Positions 7,571 through 15,936 of a stretch of 39,737 bases of DNA are shown here, piece by piece. Positions within the stretch are counted from its first letter, which is position 1, and the number at the start of each line of letters is the position of its first letter. This stretch comes from Bacteroidota bacterium (lineage in GTDB: Bacteria > Bacteroidota > Ignavibacteria > UBA10030 > UBA8401): positions 1-39,737 of the forward strand of contig JACFMZ010000013.1 of NCBI GenBank assembly GCA_019455105.1. The letters are read 5' to 3'. A model generated the notes under the pieces. The model was not told the origin of the DNA. It saw only the letters and a program-made list of their open reading frames with translations, and made no database searches. The translations under genes were made by a program, and so were the position numbers.

Positions 7571-8860
7571 TCACAATAAATTCAATTTATCTGATAAATA
7601 ATAACTTGCCTTGATAAAAACACGCAGGTCATTTTTAAATTGCGGATTATTCATCCATTGTAATTGGAAGTCCGTCATAAGCATCTTCATCGGGCGGTAG
7701 GTTACACCGGCAAGCAGACTTAACACAGAATTACTTGGTGCTTCTTTACTTAATTTATACGAGGCATATCCGAAACCGACCGAAGGCGTAAGCAAAAGAT
7801 CTTGCAGCGGATAAACGGCAAACACATTGATGCCGTTTAGATCTCCCGCATAGCCGAAATTTTTTGTATAATTAAACGTTAAAAAATCATACATACCGCC
7901 AATGGATAACCGCTGACTGTTATCATCGACATACGACACATTTGCAAACCGTGCAAACAATCTCGTCTTTGGAAGAATTTGATATTCAACGGAACCTTCA
8001 AGTTCTTTTGTACTGCCGAAGTTAAAAACAGAGAAGATAGAATTATATGCTAAGCGCGGCTCGTGAAACAAATAATCCGCGGCTATTGATAAATTTTTCA
8101 CAACAAAATATTTTGCGGAAATCTGAGCCCGTGAAAATTTCTCTCCAATCATATCATAATCAGAGCGTGCATACACATTGAACGATTCCGGTGAATCATA
8201 CAACAAATCAATGCTGGTAAATTCTTCTTCGTTCGGACGGCTGTAAAACACAACATACTGCGGGTCAAATGATGAATCGGCAAGGTTCGGACGAATGCCG
8301 CTGTAGCTTTCTCGTTTCCATAACTTGCTTATGTAACTGATTCCGATTGCTCCGTTTTCAATTGGGGAATATGAAAGAAGCGCGCCGTACATTGAATTAT
8401 CTGTTAACGATTGGTTCAAGTTCCAATCGCGGGTACGGATGACATTCAAACCGCCGTATGCCGTAATGCCGAACGTGTTATCAAAAAATTTTCGTTCTAC
8501 TAAATAACCGTCCATAATGCCGCTGCCGACACCGGCATAAACAAATTGGCGGCCCACAGAAATATCTGCAACGCCGCCAATATTGTTTCCTTTCACCATT
8601 AAGGAGGGGATTCGTAATTCAGGATCCGATGCTATCGCTGTTCCGAAATCATTGGAAACCTGAAAGTTGGTAAGAAATTGAAATTGCTCATTAGCAATAT
8701 TAAGATGCACCTGTTCATAACCGCGTGCATAGAGCGTGCTTGATCGTGCGCTGTCAATTCCCTGCCAGCCGTAGAACGATGTAGTAAACCGGCTCGTTAA
8801 AAGTTGTGCATGCGATGCAAACACAACAGCAAAGATTAGCGCTAAACTTGTTTTGAACAT
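7571..8860 (-). CDS. Predicted outer-membrane beta-barrel protein of the cytochrome cluster
   Basis: I chose the ATG at 8858-8860 (429 residues) because AAGGA lies 7 bases upstream and it begins a signal peptide (MFKTSLALIFAVVFASHAQ). The mature part has no Cys and consists of alternating polar/aromatic strands (FTTSFYGWQG, FQFLTNFQVSNDFG, FNVYARSDYDMIG, RVFIKASYYL), the pattern of a barrel with perhaps 16-20 strands. It lies between a c554-type and a 14-haem cytochrome with short gaps. By analogy with porin-cytochrome complexes (MtrB, OmbB) it could carry a multihaem protein across the outer membrane. I do not recognise MtrB motifs. The C-terminus ends in Leu, not the usual aromatic residue, so the role is inference. 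Confidence 0.72.
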   Translation of the reverse strand: MFKTSLALIFAVVFASHAQLLTSRFTTSFYGWQGIDSARSSTLYARGYEQVHLNIANEQFQFLTNFQVSNDFGTAIASDPELRIPSLMVKGNNIGGVADISVGRQFVYAGVGSGIMDGYLVERKFFDNTFGITAYGGLNVIRTRDWNLNQSLTDNSMYGALLSYSPIENGAIGISYISKLWKRESYSGIRPNLADSSFDPQYVVFYSRPNEEEFTSIDLLYDSPESFNVYARSDYDMIGEKFSRAQISAKYFVVKNLSIAADYLFHEPRLAYNSIFSVFNFGSTKELEGSVEYQILPKTRLFARFANVSYVDDNSQRLSIGGMYDFLTFNYTKNFGYAGDLNGINVFAVYPLQDLLLTPSVGFGYASYKLSKEAPSNSVLSLLAGVTYRPMKMLMTDFQLQWMNNPQFKNDLRVFIKASYYLSDKLNLL

Positions 8861-8912
8861 AGACAAATCCTTCTCTTTCGTTTGCATCGGCACATAACGA
8901 TTCACATCAAAA

Positions 8913-9428
8913 TTATTTTTTTAACGGATGAGCAATTTTTGCCATCGCTTCCTTAAAGTTAAATCCTTTAAAGGTCGGGCTATCGCTGTTATGGCATTCT
9001 TTACAAGTTTTTTCATCACCAATAACTAAACCGGCAGCTTTTGCTTTTTCCTTGTTTTCGGGTTTGCTGTGAATAGTTTTATATGCTGATGCAGCGCCGT
9101 GGCAGGATTCGCATTGAACGCCTTCATCAATTTTATATGTTTTATCTTGCGGCTTTCCGTAACCGGCAACGTGACATTTTAAACACTCAGGAGATTCTGC
9201 GGCTGGTTTTGATAAGCCTTTTTTCTTTGCAATTTCATTTGCCTTATCAGTCAACAAAGTTTTATACGCTTTAGCGTGATCAGAACCTTCCCATATCTTT
9301 ACCTGATTTCCATTTTTCTCTAATTTGTGGCAGGTGCATCCTTTCATGCCGATATATTTATTCTGCCCAAACGCGGAAACTGCAAAAATCATTACGCCAA
9401 AAACCAGTAGAGTAGCAATTCGTTTCAT
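8913..9428 (-). CDS. Cytochrome c554-type tetrahaem protein with a CXCH first motif
   Basis: 171 residues. The signal peptide (MKRIATLLVFGVMIFAVSAFG) is followed by IWEGSDHAKAY, GYG, EGVQCESCHG and KTCKECHNS, the framework of the cytochrome c554/c-prime family of small periplasmic electron carriers. Three normal motifs are present (CLKCH, CESCH, CKECH). The first site reads GCTCHK, a CXCH with one residue fewer than the standard CXXCH (codons at 9327-9338). Whether it still binds haem is unknown. The ATG has a strong AAGGAG site upstream. It heads the second half of the cluster after a 177-base gap and is probably the soluble carrier between the inner-membrane and outer-membrane components. 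Confidence 0.86.
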   Translation of the reverse strand: MKRIATLLVFGVMIFAVSAFGQNKYIGMKGCTCHKLEKNGNQVKIWEGSDHAKAYKTLLTDKANEIAKKKGLSKPAAESPECLKCHVAGYGKPQDKTYKIDEGVQCESCHGAASAYKTIHSKPENKEKAKAAGLVIGDEKTCKECHNSDSPTFKGFNFKEAMAKIAHPLKK

Positions 9429-9605
9429 AATATCTCCTTTTTGTGTTTTGTTTTAAGTAGTCGTTCTAAATTATGTAATTACAATATTAACAAACATTAT
9501 GCCGTTAAAAAGAGTCAAAATTGGCAATTATTTAATATTTTTTTGGCTCAAATTCTTATCGTTGAAAAATTCAATCATTTCCTTTCTCAACACTGAAAAA
9601 CCACT

Positions 9606-11105
9606 TTATTCCCCTGTATGGCAGTCATTACAATTCATCGTCTGCCATGAATCGCCTATATCCACCGGATGAATAAATTCTTCACCCTTGGGAGAAAGGT
9701 GCGTTAATTTATCATTCGGACCTTGAGAAAGAATTGTATGACAGGTATTGCAATCTTTTGAAATAACTGCTCCCGTTTTTTTCGAAACATGTTTCCCATC
9801 GTGGCAGCGGAAGCATCCGGCATACGCATAATGCCCCACATTATTTGGATAATGCGTCCAATTGGCTTTCATCTCCGGGAAAATTGTGTAAGAATAGGTT
9901 CGCTGTAAACTTACAATGGCAGAATCAATTTCTGATTTGTGTTTCTTACCTACTTCAGGATACGTTATTGAATAACTATCACGAATTGTTTTTTCAATTC
10001 CCTTTAACGCTTCCGTTTCTGTAGCGTACTCTTTTGTAAACGCTGAAGAAGCAATTGTTCTAATTGAAGGAAGCTTTGGCGATACCAAGCCGGCAGACAT
10101 TAACGAATTAATTGATTCTTCCGGTGTGCGGTAAATATGCGTCGGACGATTATGGCAATCAATACAATCCATCTTTCGTTTTTCACCAGTTGCTAATTTC
10201 GTTGTATCAAAATCATCCGTTGTAACATAAACATCTTCATAGCCGTTGGGTTTTGAAATATGCACAACGGGAATTACCTGCCGCTGCGAATCAATGGATG
10301 TATAGGTAACGGCATTTTCCGGATTGACATGCCAGTGAATGCCGGATGTTGTTCCTGTTTGAAGATGTCCGCCGCTGACTTTCATTAACAGCGAAACGCT
10401 CCACGGAGAATTTTTTTCATCCTGCGCGTAATATGTTTTCGTTACCTGCTTATCCGAAATAAAATGCTGAGGCCAGTGACATTGTTCACATGTTCCCTGC
10501 GCCGGACGCAGATTATGAACCGGCGTGGGAATAGGACGTGAAAATAAATTAAATGTTACCGAAAGAATTTGATACGCACCGGAAATTTTCGATTTCACAT
10601 ACCAATCCGCGCCGGAGCCGACATGACATTCGGCGCAGGTAACACGCGCATGAGGCGAATGCCGGTACGCCGTGTATTCCGGTTTCATAACATCGTGGCA
10701 AATCTCTCCGCAGAAAACAACCGACTCGGTAAAATCGTAGACTTGATAACTTCCGAAAGCAGAAGCGAGAAAAACAAAAAGAGTGATTACTGCAAGAAAG
10801 CCAAATTTCTTTCTGTGTGCAGGGTTGTTAAAATCAATACTCGGATATTCGCCATGCTCAACGCCGGCACGCGCACGCCGTCTCTTTTCCAAGCGCATAC
10901 CGAAGGCAACAAGTAAAAGTCCGCCGATGAAAAACACCGGAAGAATAACAAATGCTATAATTCCAATATAGGGGCGGGAATGTTCCGCAATACTATCCAT
11001 AACGTACAAAAAGATAATCAGCATGAAACTTACCAGAGAAACAGCCGACCCCGCCATACTGATGGGATTATAATATATTGAGGGAAGAAATTTTTTAAAT
11101 CTCAT
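9606..11105 (-). CDS. NapC/NirT-type 7-haem inner-membrane cytochrome (ImcH-like layout)
   Basis: 499 residues. Three membrane helices at about residues 17-37, 45-68 and 101-123 are followed by a periplasmic domain with seven haem motifs: CGEICH (a CX3CH), CAECH, CEQCH, CIDCH, CFRCH, CNTCH and CNDCH. The first motif is followed by MKPEYTAYRHSPHARVTCAECH, the NapC/NrfH pattern of a Met or His ligand region. Family knowledge: NapC/NirT proteins oxidise menaquinol. Geobacter ImcH, needed for electron transfer to high-potential acceptors, has the same layout of three helices and seven haems. The start has GAGAGA upstream and lies 26 bases after the CbcL-like gene. ImcH orthology is likely but rests on layout; closer kin could be other NapC homologues. 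Confidence 0.85.
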   Translation of the reverse strand: MRFKKFLPSIYYNPISMAGSAVSLVSFMLIIFLYVMDSIAEHSRPYIGIIAFVILPVFFIGGLLLVAFGMRLEKRRRARAGVEHGEYPSIDFNNPAHRKKFGFLAVITLFVFLASAFGSYQVYDFTESVVFCGEICHDVMKPEYTAYRHSPHARVTCAECHVGSGADWYVKSKISGAYQILSVTFNLFSRPIPTPVHNLRPAQGTCEQCHWPQHFISDKQVTKTYYAQDEKNSPWSVSLLMKVSGGHLQTGTTSGIHWHVNPENAVTYTSIDSQRQVIPVVHISKPNGYEDVYVTTDDFDTTKLATGEKRKMDCIDCHNRPTHIYRTPEESINSLMSAGLVSPKLPSIRTIASSAFTKEYATETEALKGIEKTIRDSYSITYPEVGKKHKSEIDSAIVSLQRTYSYTIFPEMKANWTHYPNNVGHYAYAGCFRCHDGKHVSKKTGAVISKDCNTCHTILSQGPNDKLTHLSPKGEEFIHPVDIGDSWQTMNCNDCHTGE

Positions 11106-11131
11106 GACGTTTCTCTCAGAGGTTATAATTG

Positions 11132-13258
11132 TTATTCGTTATTTTCTTTTTGCTCTTCTTCAAGACGCTTTCTTTCTTCTTCTTTTATCCGTTCCAATTC
11201 TAAAGGATGTTCATGCGCCATTTCTTCTTCAGAAATTGTTCCTTTGAACCAGGCAAGATTCATCGGATAGACATCCGGATTGAAAATGATGAAATAGAAA
11301 TGCCACACAACAATGGCAAGGCCGGCAAGCCACGCTTCATAAAAATGAATGGTGCGGGAAACATCCCACCAGAGTTTACCGATTAATCCTAGGAATGTAT
11401 TATCAAACCATAAGATAAATCCGGTAATGCTCATAACAATGGTTCCCCAAATCAACGCCCAATATTCTGCCTTTTCAATATAGGAAAATCTATCCAGCAT
11501 CGGTTTTGTTTGCGAAAGTCCGAGATTATATTTCGCCACACCAAAAGCATCACGCAGATCCTGCAATTTGGGAAGTAAATCTTTAACTAATTTTTTCCCC
11601 CGCTCGGTAAAGAAGATATAATAAATATGATAGATACTTGTGAGAATCATAACCACGGCGGCAACGCGGTGAAGAATTCCGCGGATTTCAAAAATTGTTG
11701 CGCTGATTGAGCGAATAGAAAGCACCCAAAATGCATCGGGATATCTGAGCATAAATCCGGTAACAATTAAGGTGATAAAACTTAACGCCAGTAATCCGTG
11801 CTGGAGTCGTTCGCTGAGAGTCATGCGGAGATATAACGCATGACCGACTTCAACATGTGCAATGCCGGAACGGCGATGACGTAATTTATCGTTTGCCTTT
11901 CTCCAAAAATCTATCACGTTATGAAGAAACATTCCGCCGATAGTAACAACAATTAAAATGATATACAGATTTGAGACAAAATAAATAATATCATTATCTG
12001 TTGCCGTTGTTGTAATAACGTGAACGGCGCCTTTTGCAAAATTTTCATTTGCACCGGGATGACATTTACCGCACGTTTGAGCAAGATTTGCTTTGTTCAC
12101 CGGCGAGCGCGGATCGCTTGAAGGCAAGATATCGTGGAATCCGTGGCAGCTTGCACAATTCGCCGCTTCCGTTGAGCCGGCTTTTACCGCAAGACCGTGA
12201 TAGCTGTCCATAAAGGACTTTGTTCGTCCCGAAGGAAGTCCGTATTTTTCATTTAACTTCACCGAATTGTGACACGGCGAGCACACTTCATTGGAGAGAT
12301 GAAATTTTGAAACCGGTGAATTGGGATCTTTCGGCGCAAGAATTTTATGTTCGCCATGACAATCCGTGCAAACAGGCGAAGACATATTTCCTTTTGCAAA
12401 CGAAGTTCCGTGAATACTTTCTTTATACGTTGCGGCAATATCCGCATGACACTTCGCACAGGTGTTCGGAATATTTTTCTTATTCACAGTTGAATTGATA
12501 TCGCTCCCTTTACTCATTTCATGACTGCCGTGGCAATCAATACACGTTGCCGCTGTTCCGTTCCCATGCCGAAGCGCCTGAGCATGCACGCTCTGTTCGT
12601 ATGATTTTATAAACTGTGTCGTAACACCGGTTCCAAGATTTTTATCGCCGTGACAGCTGGTGCACATTTTTTCTTCGGCAAGTTTTACCGCCGCAGTATC
12701 TTTTCGCGCTCCGTTTGAAGGAAGCAATACCGAATGGCACTGAATACAGTTCGGCGCATTTTTATTCTGTGCAGCCAAAGCAATGCCGTGTGCCGATTTC
12801 AAAAAATGTTCTTTTTCTGTTGCATGGCAGGTTCCGCATGCCGTAACAAGATTTTCTTTGCTGAATTTTGAGCCGGCAACATTCGGAGATACAACATTAT
12901 GCGTTCCGTGACACTCTTTACATAATTTACTTTGATCGGCGCCGGAGGCCAATACCGTTTTATGAAAAGCATGTTTCGGAAGATCTTTCGCATGGCAAGA
13001 AGCGCATTGAACCGGTGTAATTTTTTCTTTGTGCGGCAAATCTTCAGGGTTAAAACCGGTATGGCACGTAACGCAGGAAAATTTTTTGTGCGGTGATTTG
13101 TTAAGAGTGCTTTCTTCAACGTAAAGAGAAATTGTCTTTCCGTTCTTCTCCATTGTAAGAGAATTATCGGAATGACATGCTAAACAATCTTCTTTTGTTT
13201 GAGATAATAAAGTCTGAATGGAAATAAATAATAGTGAAAAGAGTAGCAAACGTAGCAT
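11132..13258 (-). CDS. 13-haem cytochrome c fused to membrane cytochrome b domain (CbcL-like layout)
   Basis: 708 residues. A signal peptide (MLRLLLFSLLFISIQTLLS) precedes a periplasmic region to about residue 410 with thirteen CXXCH motifs. These include repeated CxxCHGxH units (CKECHGTH, CIDCHGSH, CTDCHGEH, CASCHGFH) each preceded by a SxHG motif, about 55-65 residues apart. The C-terminal half has about five membrane helices with candidate haem b ligands in ERLQHGLLAL, RGILHRVAAV, SIYHIYYI and VVWHFYFII, as in the FdnI/HydC-type cytochrome b family. The acidic Glu/Lys tail is cytoplasmic. Family knowledge: Geobacter CbcL has a multihaem domain fused to a b-type domain and passes electrons from menaquinol toward low-potential acceptors. 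There is no clear ribosome binding site before the ATG. First gene of the cluster. Confidence 0.85.
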   Translation of the reverse strand: MLRLLLFSLLFISIQTLLSQTKEDCLACHSDNSLTMEKNGKTISLYVEESTLNKSPHKKFSCVTCHTGFNPEDLPHKEKITPVQCASCHAKDLPKHAFHKTVLASGADQSKLCKECHGTHNVVSPNVAGSKFSKENLVTACGTCHATEKEHFLKSAHGIALAAQNKNAPNCIQCHSVLLPSNGARKDTAAVKLAEEKMCTSCHGDKNLGTGVTTQFIKSYEQSVHAQALRHGNGTAATCIDCHGSHEMSKGSDINSTVNKKNIPNTCAKCHADIAATYKESIHGTSFAKGNMSSPVCTDCHGEHKILAPKDPNSPVSKFHLSNEVCSPCHNSVKLNEKYGLPSGRTKSFMDSYHGLAVKAGSTEAANCASCHGFHDILPSSDPRSPVNKANLAQTCGKCHPGANENFAKGAVHVITTTATDNDIIYFVSNLYIILIVVTIGGMFLHNVIDFWRKANDKLRHRRSGIAHVEVGHALYLRMTLSERLQHGLLALSFITLIVTGFMLRYPDAFWVLSIRSISATIFEIRGILHRVAAVVMILTSIYHIYYIFFTERGKKLVKDLLPKLQDLRDAFGVAKYNLGLSQTKPMLDRFSYIEKAEYWALIWGTIVMSITGFILWFDNTFLGLIGKLWWDVSRTIHFYEAWLAGLAIVVWHFYFIIFNPDVYPMNLAWFKGTISEEEMAHEHPLELERIKEEERKRLEEEQKENNE

Positions 13259-13385
13259 AATATTTAATGATTATAGTAATAAAAGTTTTTTTTTACTTTA
13301 TTCTTGCAACACGTATGCCAACAAAAGAATATGCTTTAATTATTTCAGATTAGCAATATTCGTATCAAATACTTCTCATAATTAG

Positions 13386-13423
13386 AAAAAAAATAGCTGA
13401 AATTTTCAGCAATGAAAATTGCT
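13386..13423 (-). terminator. Terminator after enoyl-CoA hydratase gene
   Basis: Two alternative overlapping hairpins lie here: AGCAAT-GAAA-ATTGCT (13408-13423) and GCTGA-AATTT-TCAGC (13396-13410). On the minus strand the second is followed by TATTTTTTTT (complement of 13386-13395). They separate the hydratase gene from the cytochrome cluster, so the cluster should have its own promoter within 13259-13385. I see no convincing -35/-10 pair there. Confidence 0.7.
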
Positions 13424-13439
13424 TAAAACCGCAACAGTT

Positions 13440-14216
13440 TTATTTCCTTTTCCAAATTGCCTTTCGTTTTTCATTAAAAGCCTTCAGCGCTTCAATCCTA
13501 TCCTCTGTCGTAACAAGCGGAGCATACAGTTTTAATTCTTGTTCAAAACCCTTTTCTAAAAATTCCTTTGATGAACTTTCAACTACTTTCTTCGCTTGCC
13601 GCAAGGCAAGAGGTGCATTAGAAGCAATGGTGGCAATCAATGTTTCAAATTCAGAAGAAAATTTTTCATCAGAAAACACATAATCAATAACGCCGTCATT
13701 CTTTGCTTCTTCAGCGGAAAATTTTTGCGCGGTTAAAATCCATTTTTTAGCCGCTCCTGTTGTGCACCGCTGCGCCAAGCGATGAAGTCCGCCGGCAGCA
13801 GGAATAATTCCCAAACTTGTTTCGGGAAGACCGAGAAGTGCGGTTTGGCTTGCCGCAAGAATATCGCCGGCAAGTGCAAATTCCAATCCGCCGCCGAGCG
13901 CCGGCGCATGTATCCCCATCAAAACCGGCTGCGGTATTTCTATCCACGCTTTTGTTACGTTTTGAATTTCTTGAACAACCTGTAACACCTGCTCGTTCGG
14001 AATGCCGGCTCTCTCTTTTAAATCTGCACCGGCGCAAAATGCTTTTCCGTTGGCGCTTACGGCTGCAACCCAGATTTCATCATTATCTTTTATCCATTGC
14101 GCGCAGCGAATAAGCTCGCGGACAAATTCCTGATTTAAAGCATTAACAGGAGGACGGTTTAAAGTAACGCGCGCAATATGGTTGTTAACGGTTACCAGAA
14201 GATTTTCAAAGGTCAT
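13440..14216 (-). CDS. Enoyl-CoA hydratase/isomerase family protein
   Basis: Crotonase-fold protein of 258 residues, the usual length. The oxyanion-hole segments KAFCAGADLKER (about 57-68) and GGGLEFALAGDI (about 108-119) are present. The two glutamates of a hydratase are both visible, in GGGLEF and in GLPETSLGIIPAAGG. It should add water across a 2-enoyl-CoA double bond in fatty or amino acid degradation; the exact acyl substrate cannot be read. Similarity of the LPETSLGIIPAAGG and RCTTGAAKKWILTA regions to methylglutaconyl-CoA hydratases is suggestive only. Convergent CoA chemistry is found in hbd at 28240, but that gene is 14 kb away. No strong ribosome binding site precedes the ATG. Confidence 0.88.
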   Translation of the reverse strand: MTFENLLVTVNNHIARVTLNRPPVNALNQEFVRELIRCAQWIKDNDEIWVAAVSANGKAFCAGADLKERAGIPNEQVLQVVQEIQNVTKAWIEIPQPVLMGIHAPALGGGLEFALAGDILAASQTALLGLPETSLGIIPAAGGLHRLAQRCTTGAAKKWILTAQKFSAEEAKNDGVIDYVFSDEKFSSEFETLIATIASNAPLALRQAKKVVESSSKEFLEKGFEQELKLYAPLVTTEDRIEALKAFNEKRKAIWKRK

Positions 14217-14278
14217 AACGTATCAGAAAAATGTTTTATGAATATATTAAAAATATTTTCAAAAAAGTGAAATTCGTT

Positions 14279-15217
14279 TTATTTACCGGCAGTAATTTTT
14301 CTTACAATTCGTTCGGCAATGTTTTTCATTTCATTGACGCTTGTAATTTCAATCCAGGAAATTCTTTCTTCTTTTCGAAACCAGGTCATCTGGCGTTTTG
14401 CATAACGGCGCGTATTTTGTTTTATCAGTTCAATCATTTTTTCTTTTGAAATTTCTCTGCACAAATATTGAAAGACTTCTTTGTATCCCACCGTTTGTAA
14501 CGCTTGAAGCGATTCATCATACCCAAGAGCTTGAATATTTTTTATCTCCTCAATTAATCCCTGCTCAATCATACGGTCAACGCGCATATTGATTCGGTCA
14601 TACAGCATCTTTCGTTCCCAATGCAGAGCAAACCAATAATCATTATAAATTTTTTGATTTTGTTGATCAGCATGAAATTGTGAAATGGGGATTCCCGTTT
14701 CATAAAACACTTCAAGCGCCCGTATAATTAACGGCGTTCTTTTCTGCGGAATGCGCGCTGCCGATTCGGCATCAACCTTTTCCAACTCTCGATGAAGTGA
14801 AGCGGCGCCTTCAATACGCAGGCGTTCTTCAAGCTGCCGGCGTATGCCTTTCGAAAATTCCGGCTGCTCAAATATTCCATCCACCAGAGCTTTAAGATAC
14901 AGACCGGTTCCACCGACAACCAGCGGCAAAGCATTGCGGGAAATAATCTCTTGAATACTGCGTCTTCCCTGCTGTTGAAAATCCCAGACTGAAAATTTTT
15001 GATTCGGTTCAAGAAGATTGATAAAATGATGAGGAACTCGCTTTAATTCTTCAGGCGATGGTTTTGCCGTTCCAATGGTAAGATGATTATAGATTTGACG
15101 AGAATCGGCAGAGAGAATTTCTGAAGGAATAATTTTTGCAATTTCTAACGCAAGAGATGACTTACCGGATGCCGTCGCTCCGGCGATAATTAATATTTTC
15201 GGAAGGTCTGTATTCAT
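14279..15217 (-). CDS. miaA: tRNA dimethylallyltransferase
   Basis: Cytoplasmic enzyme of 312 residues that transfers a dimethylallyl group to A37 of tRNAs reading UNN codons. Visible motifs are the P-loop GATASGKS (about 13-20), SADSRQIY (about 37-44), IGTAKPS, HHFINLLEP, VVGGTGLYLKAL, and the C-terminal QNTRRYAKRQMTWFRKE tRNA-binding segment. Length and motif order are normal for MiaA. The ATG is preceded by an AT-rich stretch without a clear ribosome binding site. It lies between the hydratase and pcm on the same strand with gaps of about 60 bases on either side. Confidence 0.97.
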   Translation of the reverse strand: MNTDLPKILIIAGATASGKSSLALEIAKIIPSEILSADSRQIYNHLTIGTAKPSPEELKRVPHHFINLLEPNQKFSVWDFQQQGRRSIQEIISRNALPLVVGGTGLYLKALVDGIFEQPEFSKGIRRQLEERLRIEGAASLHRELEKVDAESAARIPQKRTPLIIRALEVFYETGIPISQFHADQQNQKIYNDYWFALHWERKMLYDRINMRVDRMIEQGLIEEIKNIQALGYDESLQALQTVGYKEVFQYLCREISKEKMIELIKQNTRRYAKRQMTWFRKEERISWIEITSVNEMKNIAERIVRKITAGK

Positions 15218-15276
15218 ATTTTAATTTTTTGTTGTAACGAAATATGAATCACACTTTTTAAAAATAACACCGGCGC

Positions 15277-15912
15277 TTAATTCCAGCCGCTTTTTCCGAT
15301 GAGAGGAACAAACTTAAATCCGTCATACACAGTTGTATGAAGCGTATCCTTATTTTTTTTCCCGACAACAATCTGCTGATTCGATTTTGTCCCTATGGGA
15401 ATTACAATCCGCCCCCCTTCGGCAAGCTGATTGACCAGCGGTTCCGGCATTGAAGGCGAGCCGGCGGTTACAATAATTCCGTCGTACGGCGCAAATTCTC
15501 CCCACCCTATTGTTCCGTCCCCTGCCTTCACCAAGATGCGGAGTTTTAACTGATCGAAAATTTTCCTGGCGGAAGTTACCAAACTTAAATGCCGTTCAAC
15601 GGAATAGACACGACACCCGATTGTTGCCAGCACCGCCGCTTGATATCCTGAACCGGTTCCGATTTCCAGAACTTTCATTTCTTTTTTCGGTTCAAGAGCC
15701 TGCGTCATAAACGCCACGGTGTACGGCTGCGAGATTGTTTGATCGCTGTTAATCGGCAGCGCAATATCTTTATACGCATTATCAATAAACGTCTGATTGA
15801 CAAACCGATGGCGCTCAACTTTTGCCATTGCTTCTAACACTGTTTCGTTGCTAATGCCTCGAGATCGTAACAATTCTACCATCTCTTTACGTTCTATATC
15901 AAATCGTCCCAC
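15277..15912 (-). CDS. pcm: Protein-L-isoaspartate O-methyltransferase
   Basis: 211 residues; repairs isoaspartyl sites in aged proteins by S-adenosylmethionine-dependent methylation. The family hallmarks are present: the AMAKVERHRFV segment, DQTISQPYTVAFMTQAL (about 57-73), the SAM-binding LEIGTGSGYQAAVLA (about 83-97), DGTIGW and GGRIVIPIG. The reading frame begins with GTG at 15910-15912, which gives an N-terminus of normal family length. An internal ATG at 15880-15882 is the alternative and would lose ten residues. Monocistronic-looking, with the glycosyltransferase gene ending its region 24 bases upstream of nothing else shared. Confidence 0.94.
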   Translation of the reverse strand: MGRFDIERKEMVELLRSRGISNETVLEAMAKVERHRFVNQTFIDNAYKDIALPINSDQTISQPYTVAFMTQALEPKKEMKVLEIGTGSGYQAAVLATIGCRVYSVERHLSLVTSARKIFDQLKLRILVKAGDGTIGWGEFAPYDGIIVTAGSPSMPEPLVNQLAEGGRIVIPIGTKSNQQIVVGKKNKDTLHTTVYDGFKFVPLIGKSGWN

Positions 15913-15936
15913 GCTGTTATACTTTTAAAATATTCT

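Noticed and set aside
12220-13119. Other frames inside the 13-haem cytochrome
   Set aside because: They are shadows caused by the repeated CxxCH codon pattern; no start signals and implausible compositions.
4226-13258. Nitrite reductase (NrfA) or hydroxylamine oxidoreductase among the cytochromes
   Set aside because: No CXXCK motif and no recognisable catalytic domain in any of the six proteins.
13270-13275. TATAAT on the minus strand before the 13-haem gene
   Set aside because: It would place the transcript start only a few bases from the ATG, and no -35 lies 17 bases upstream.
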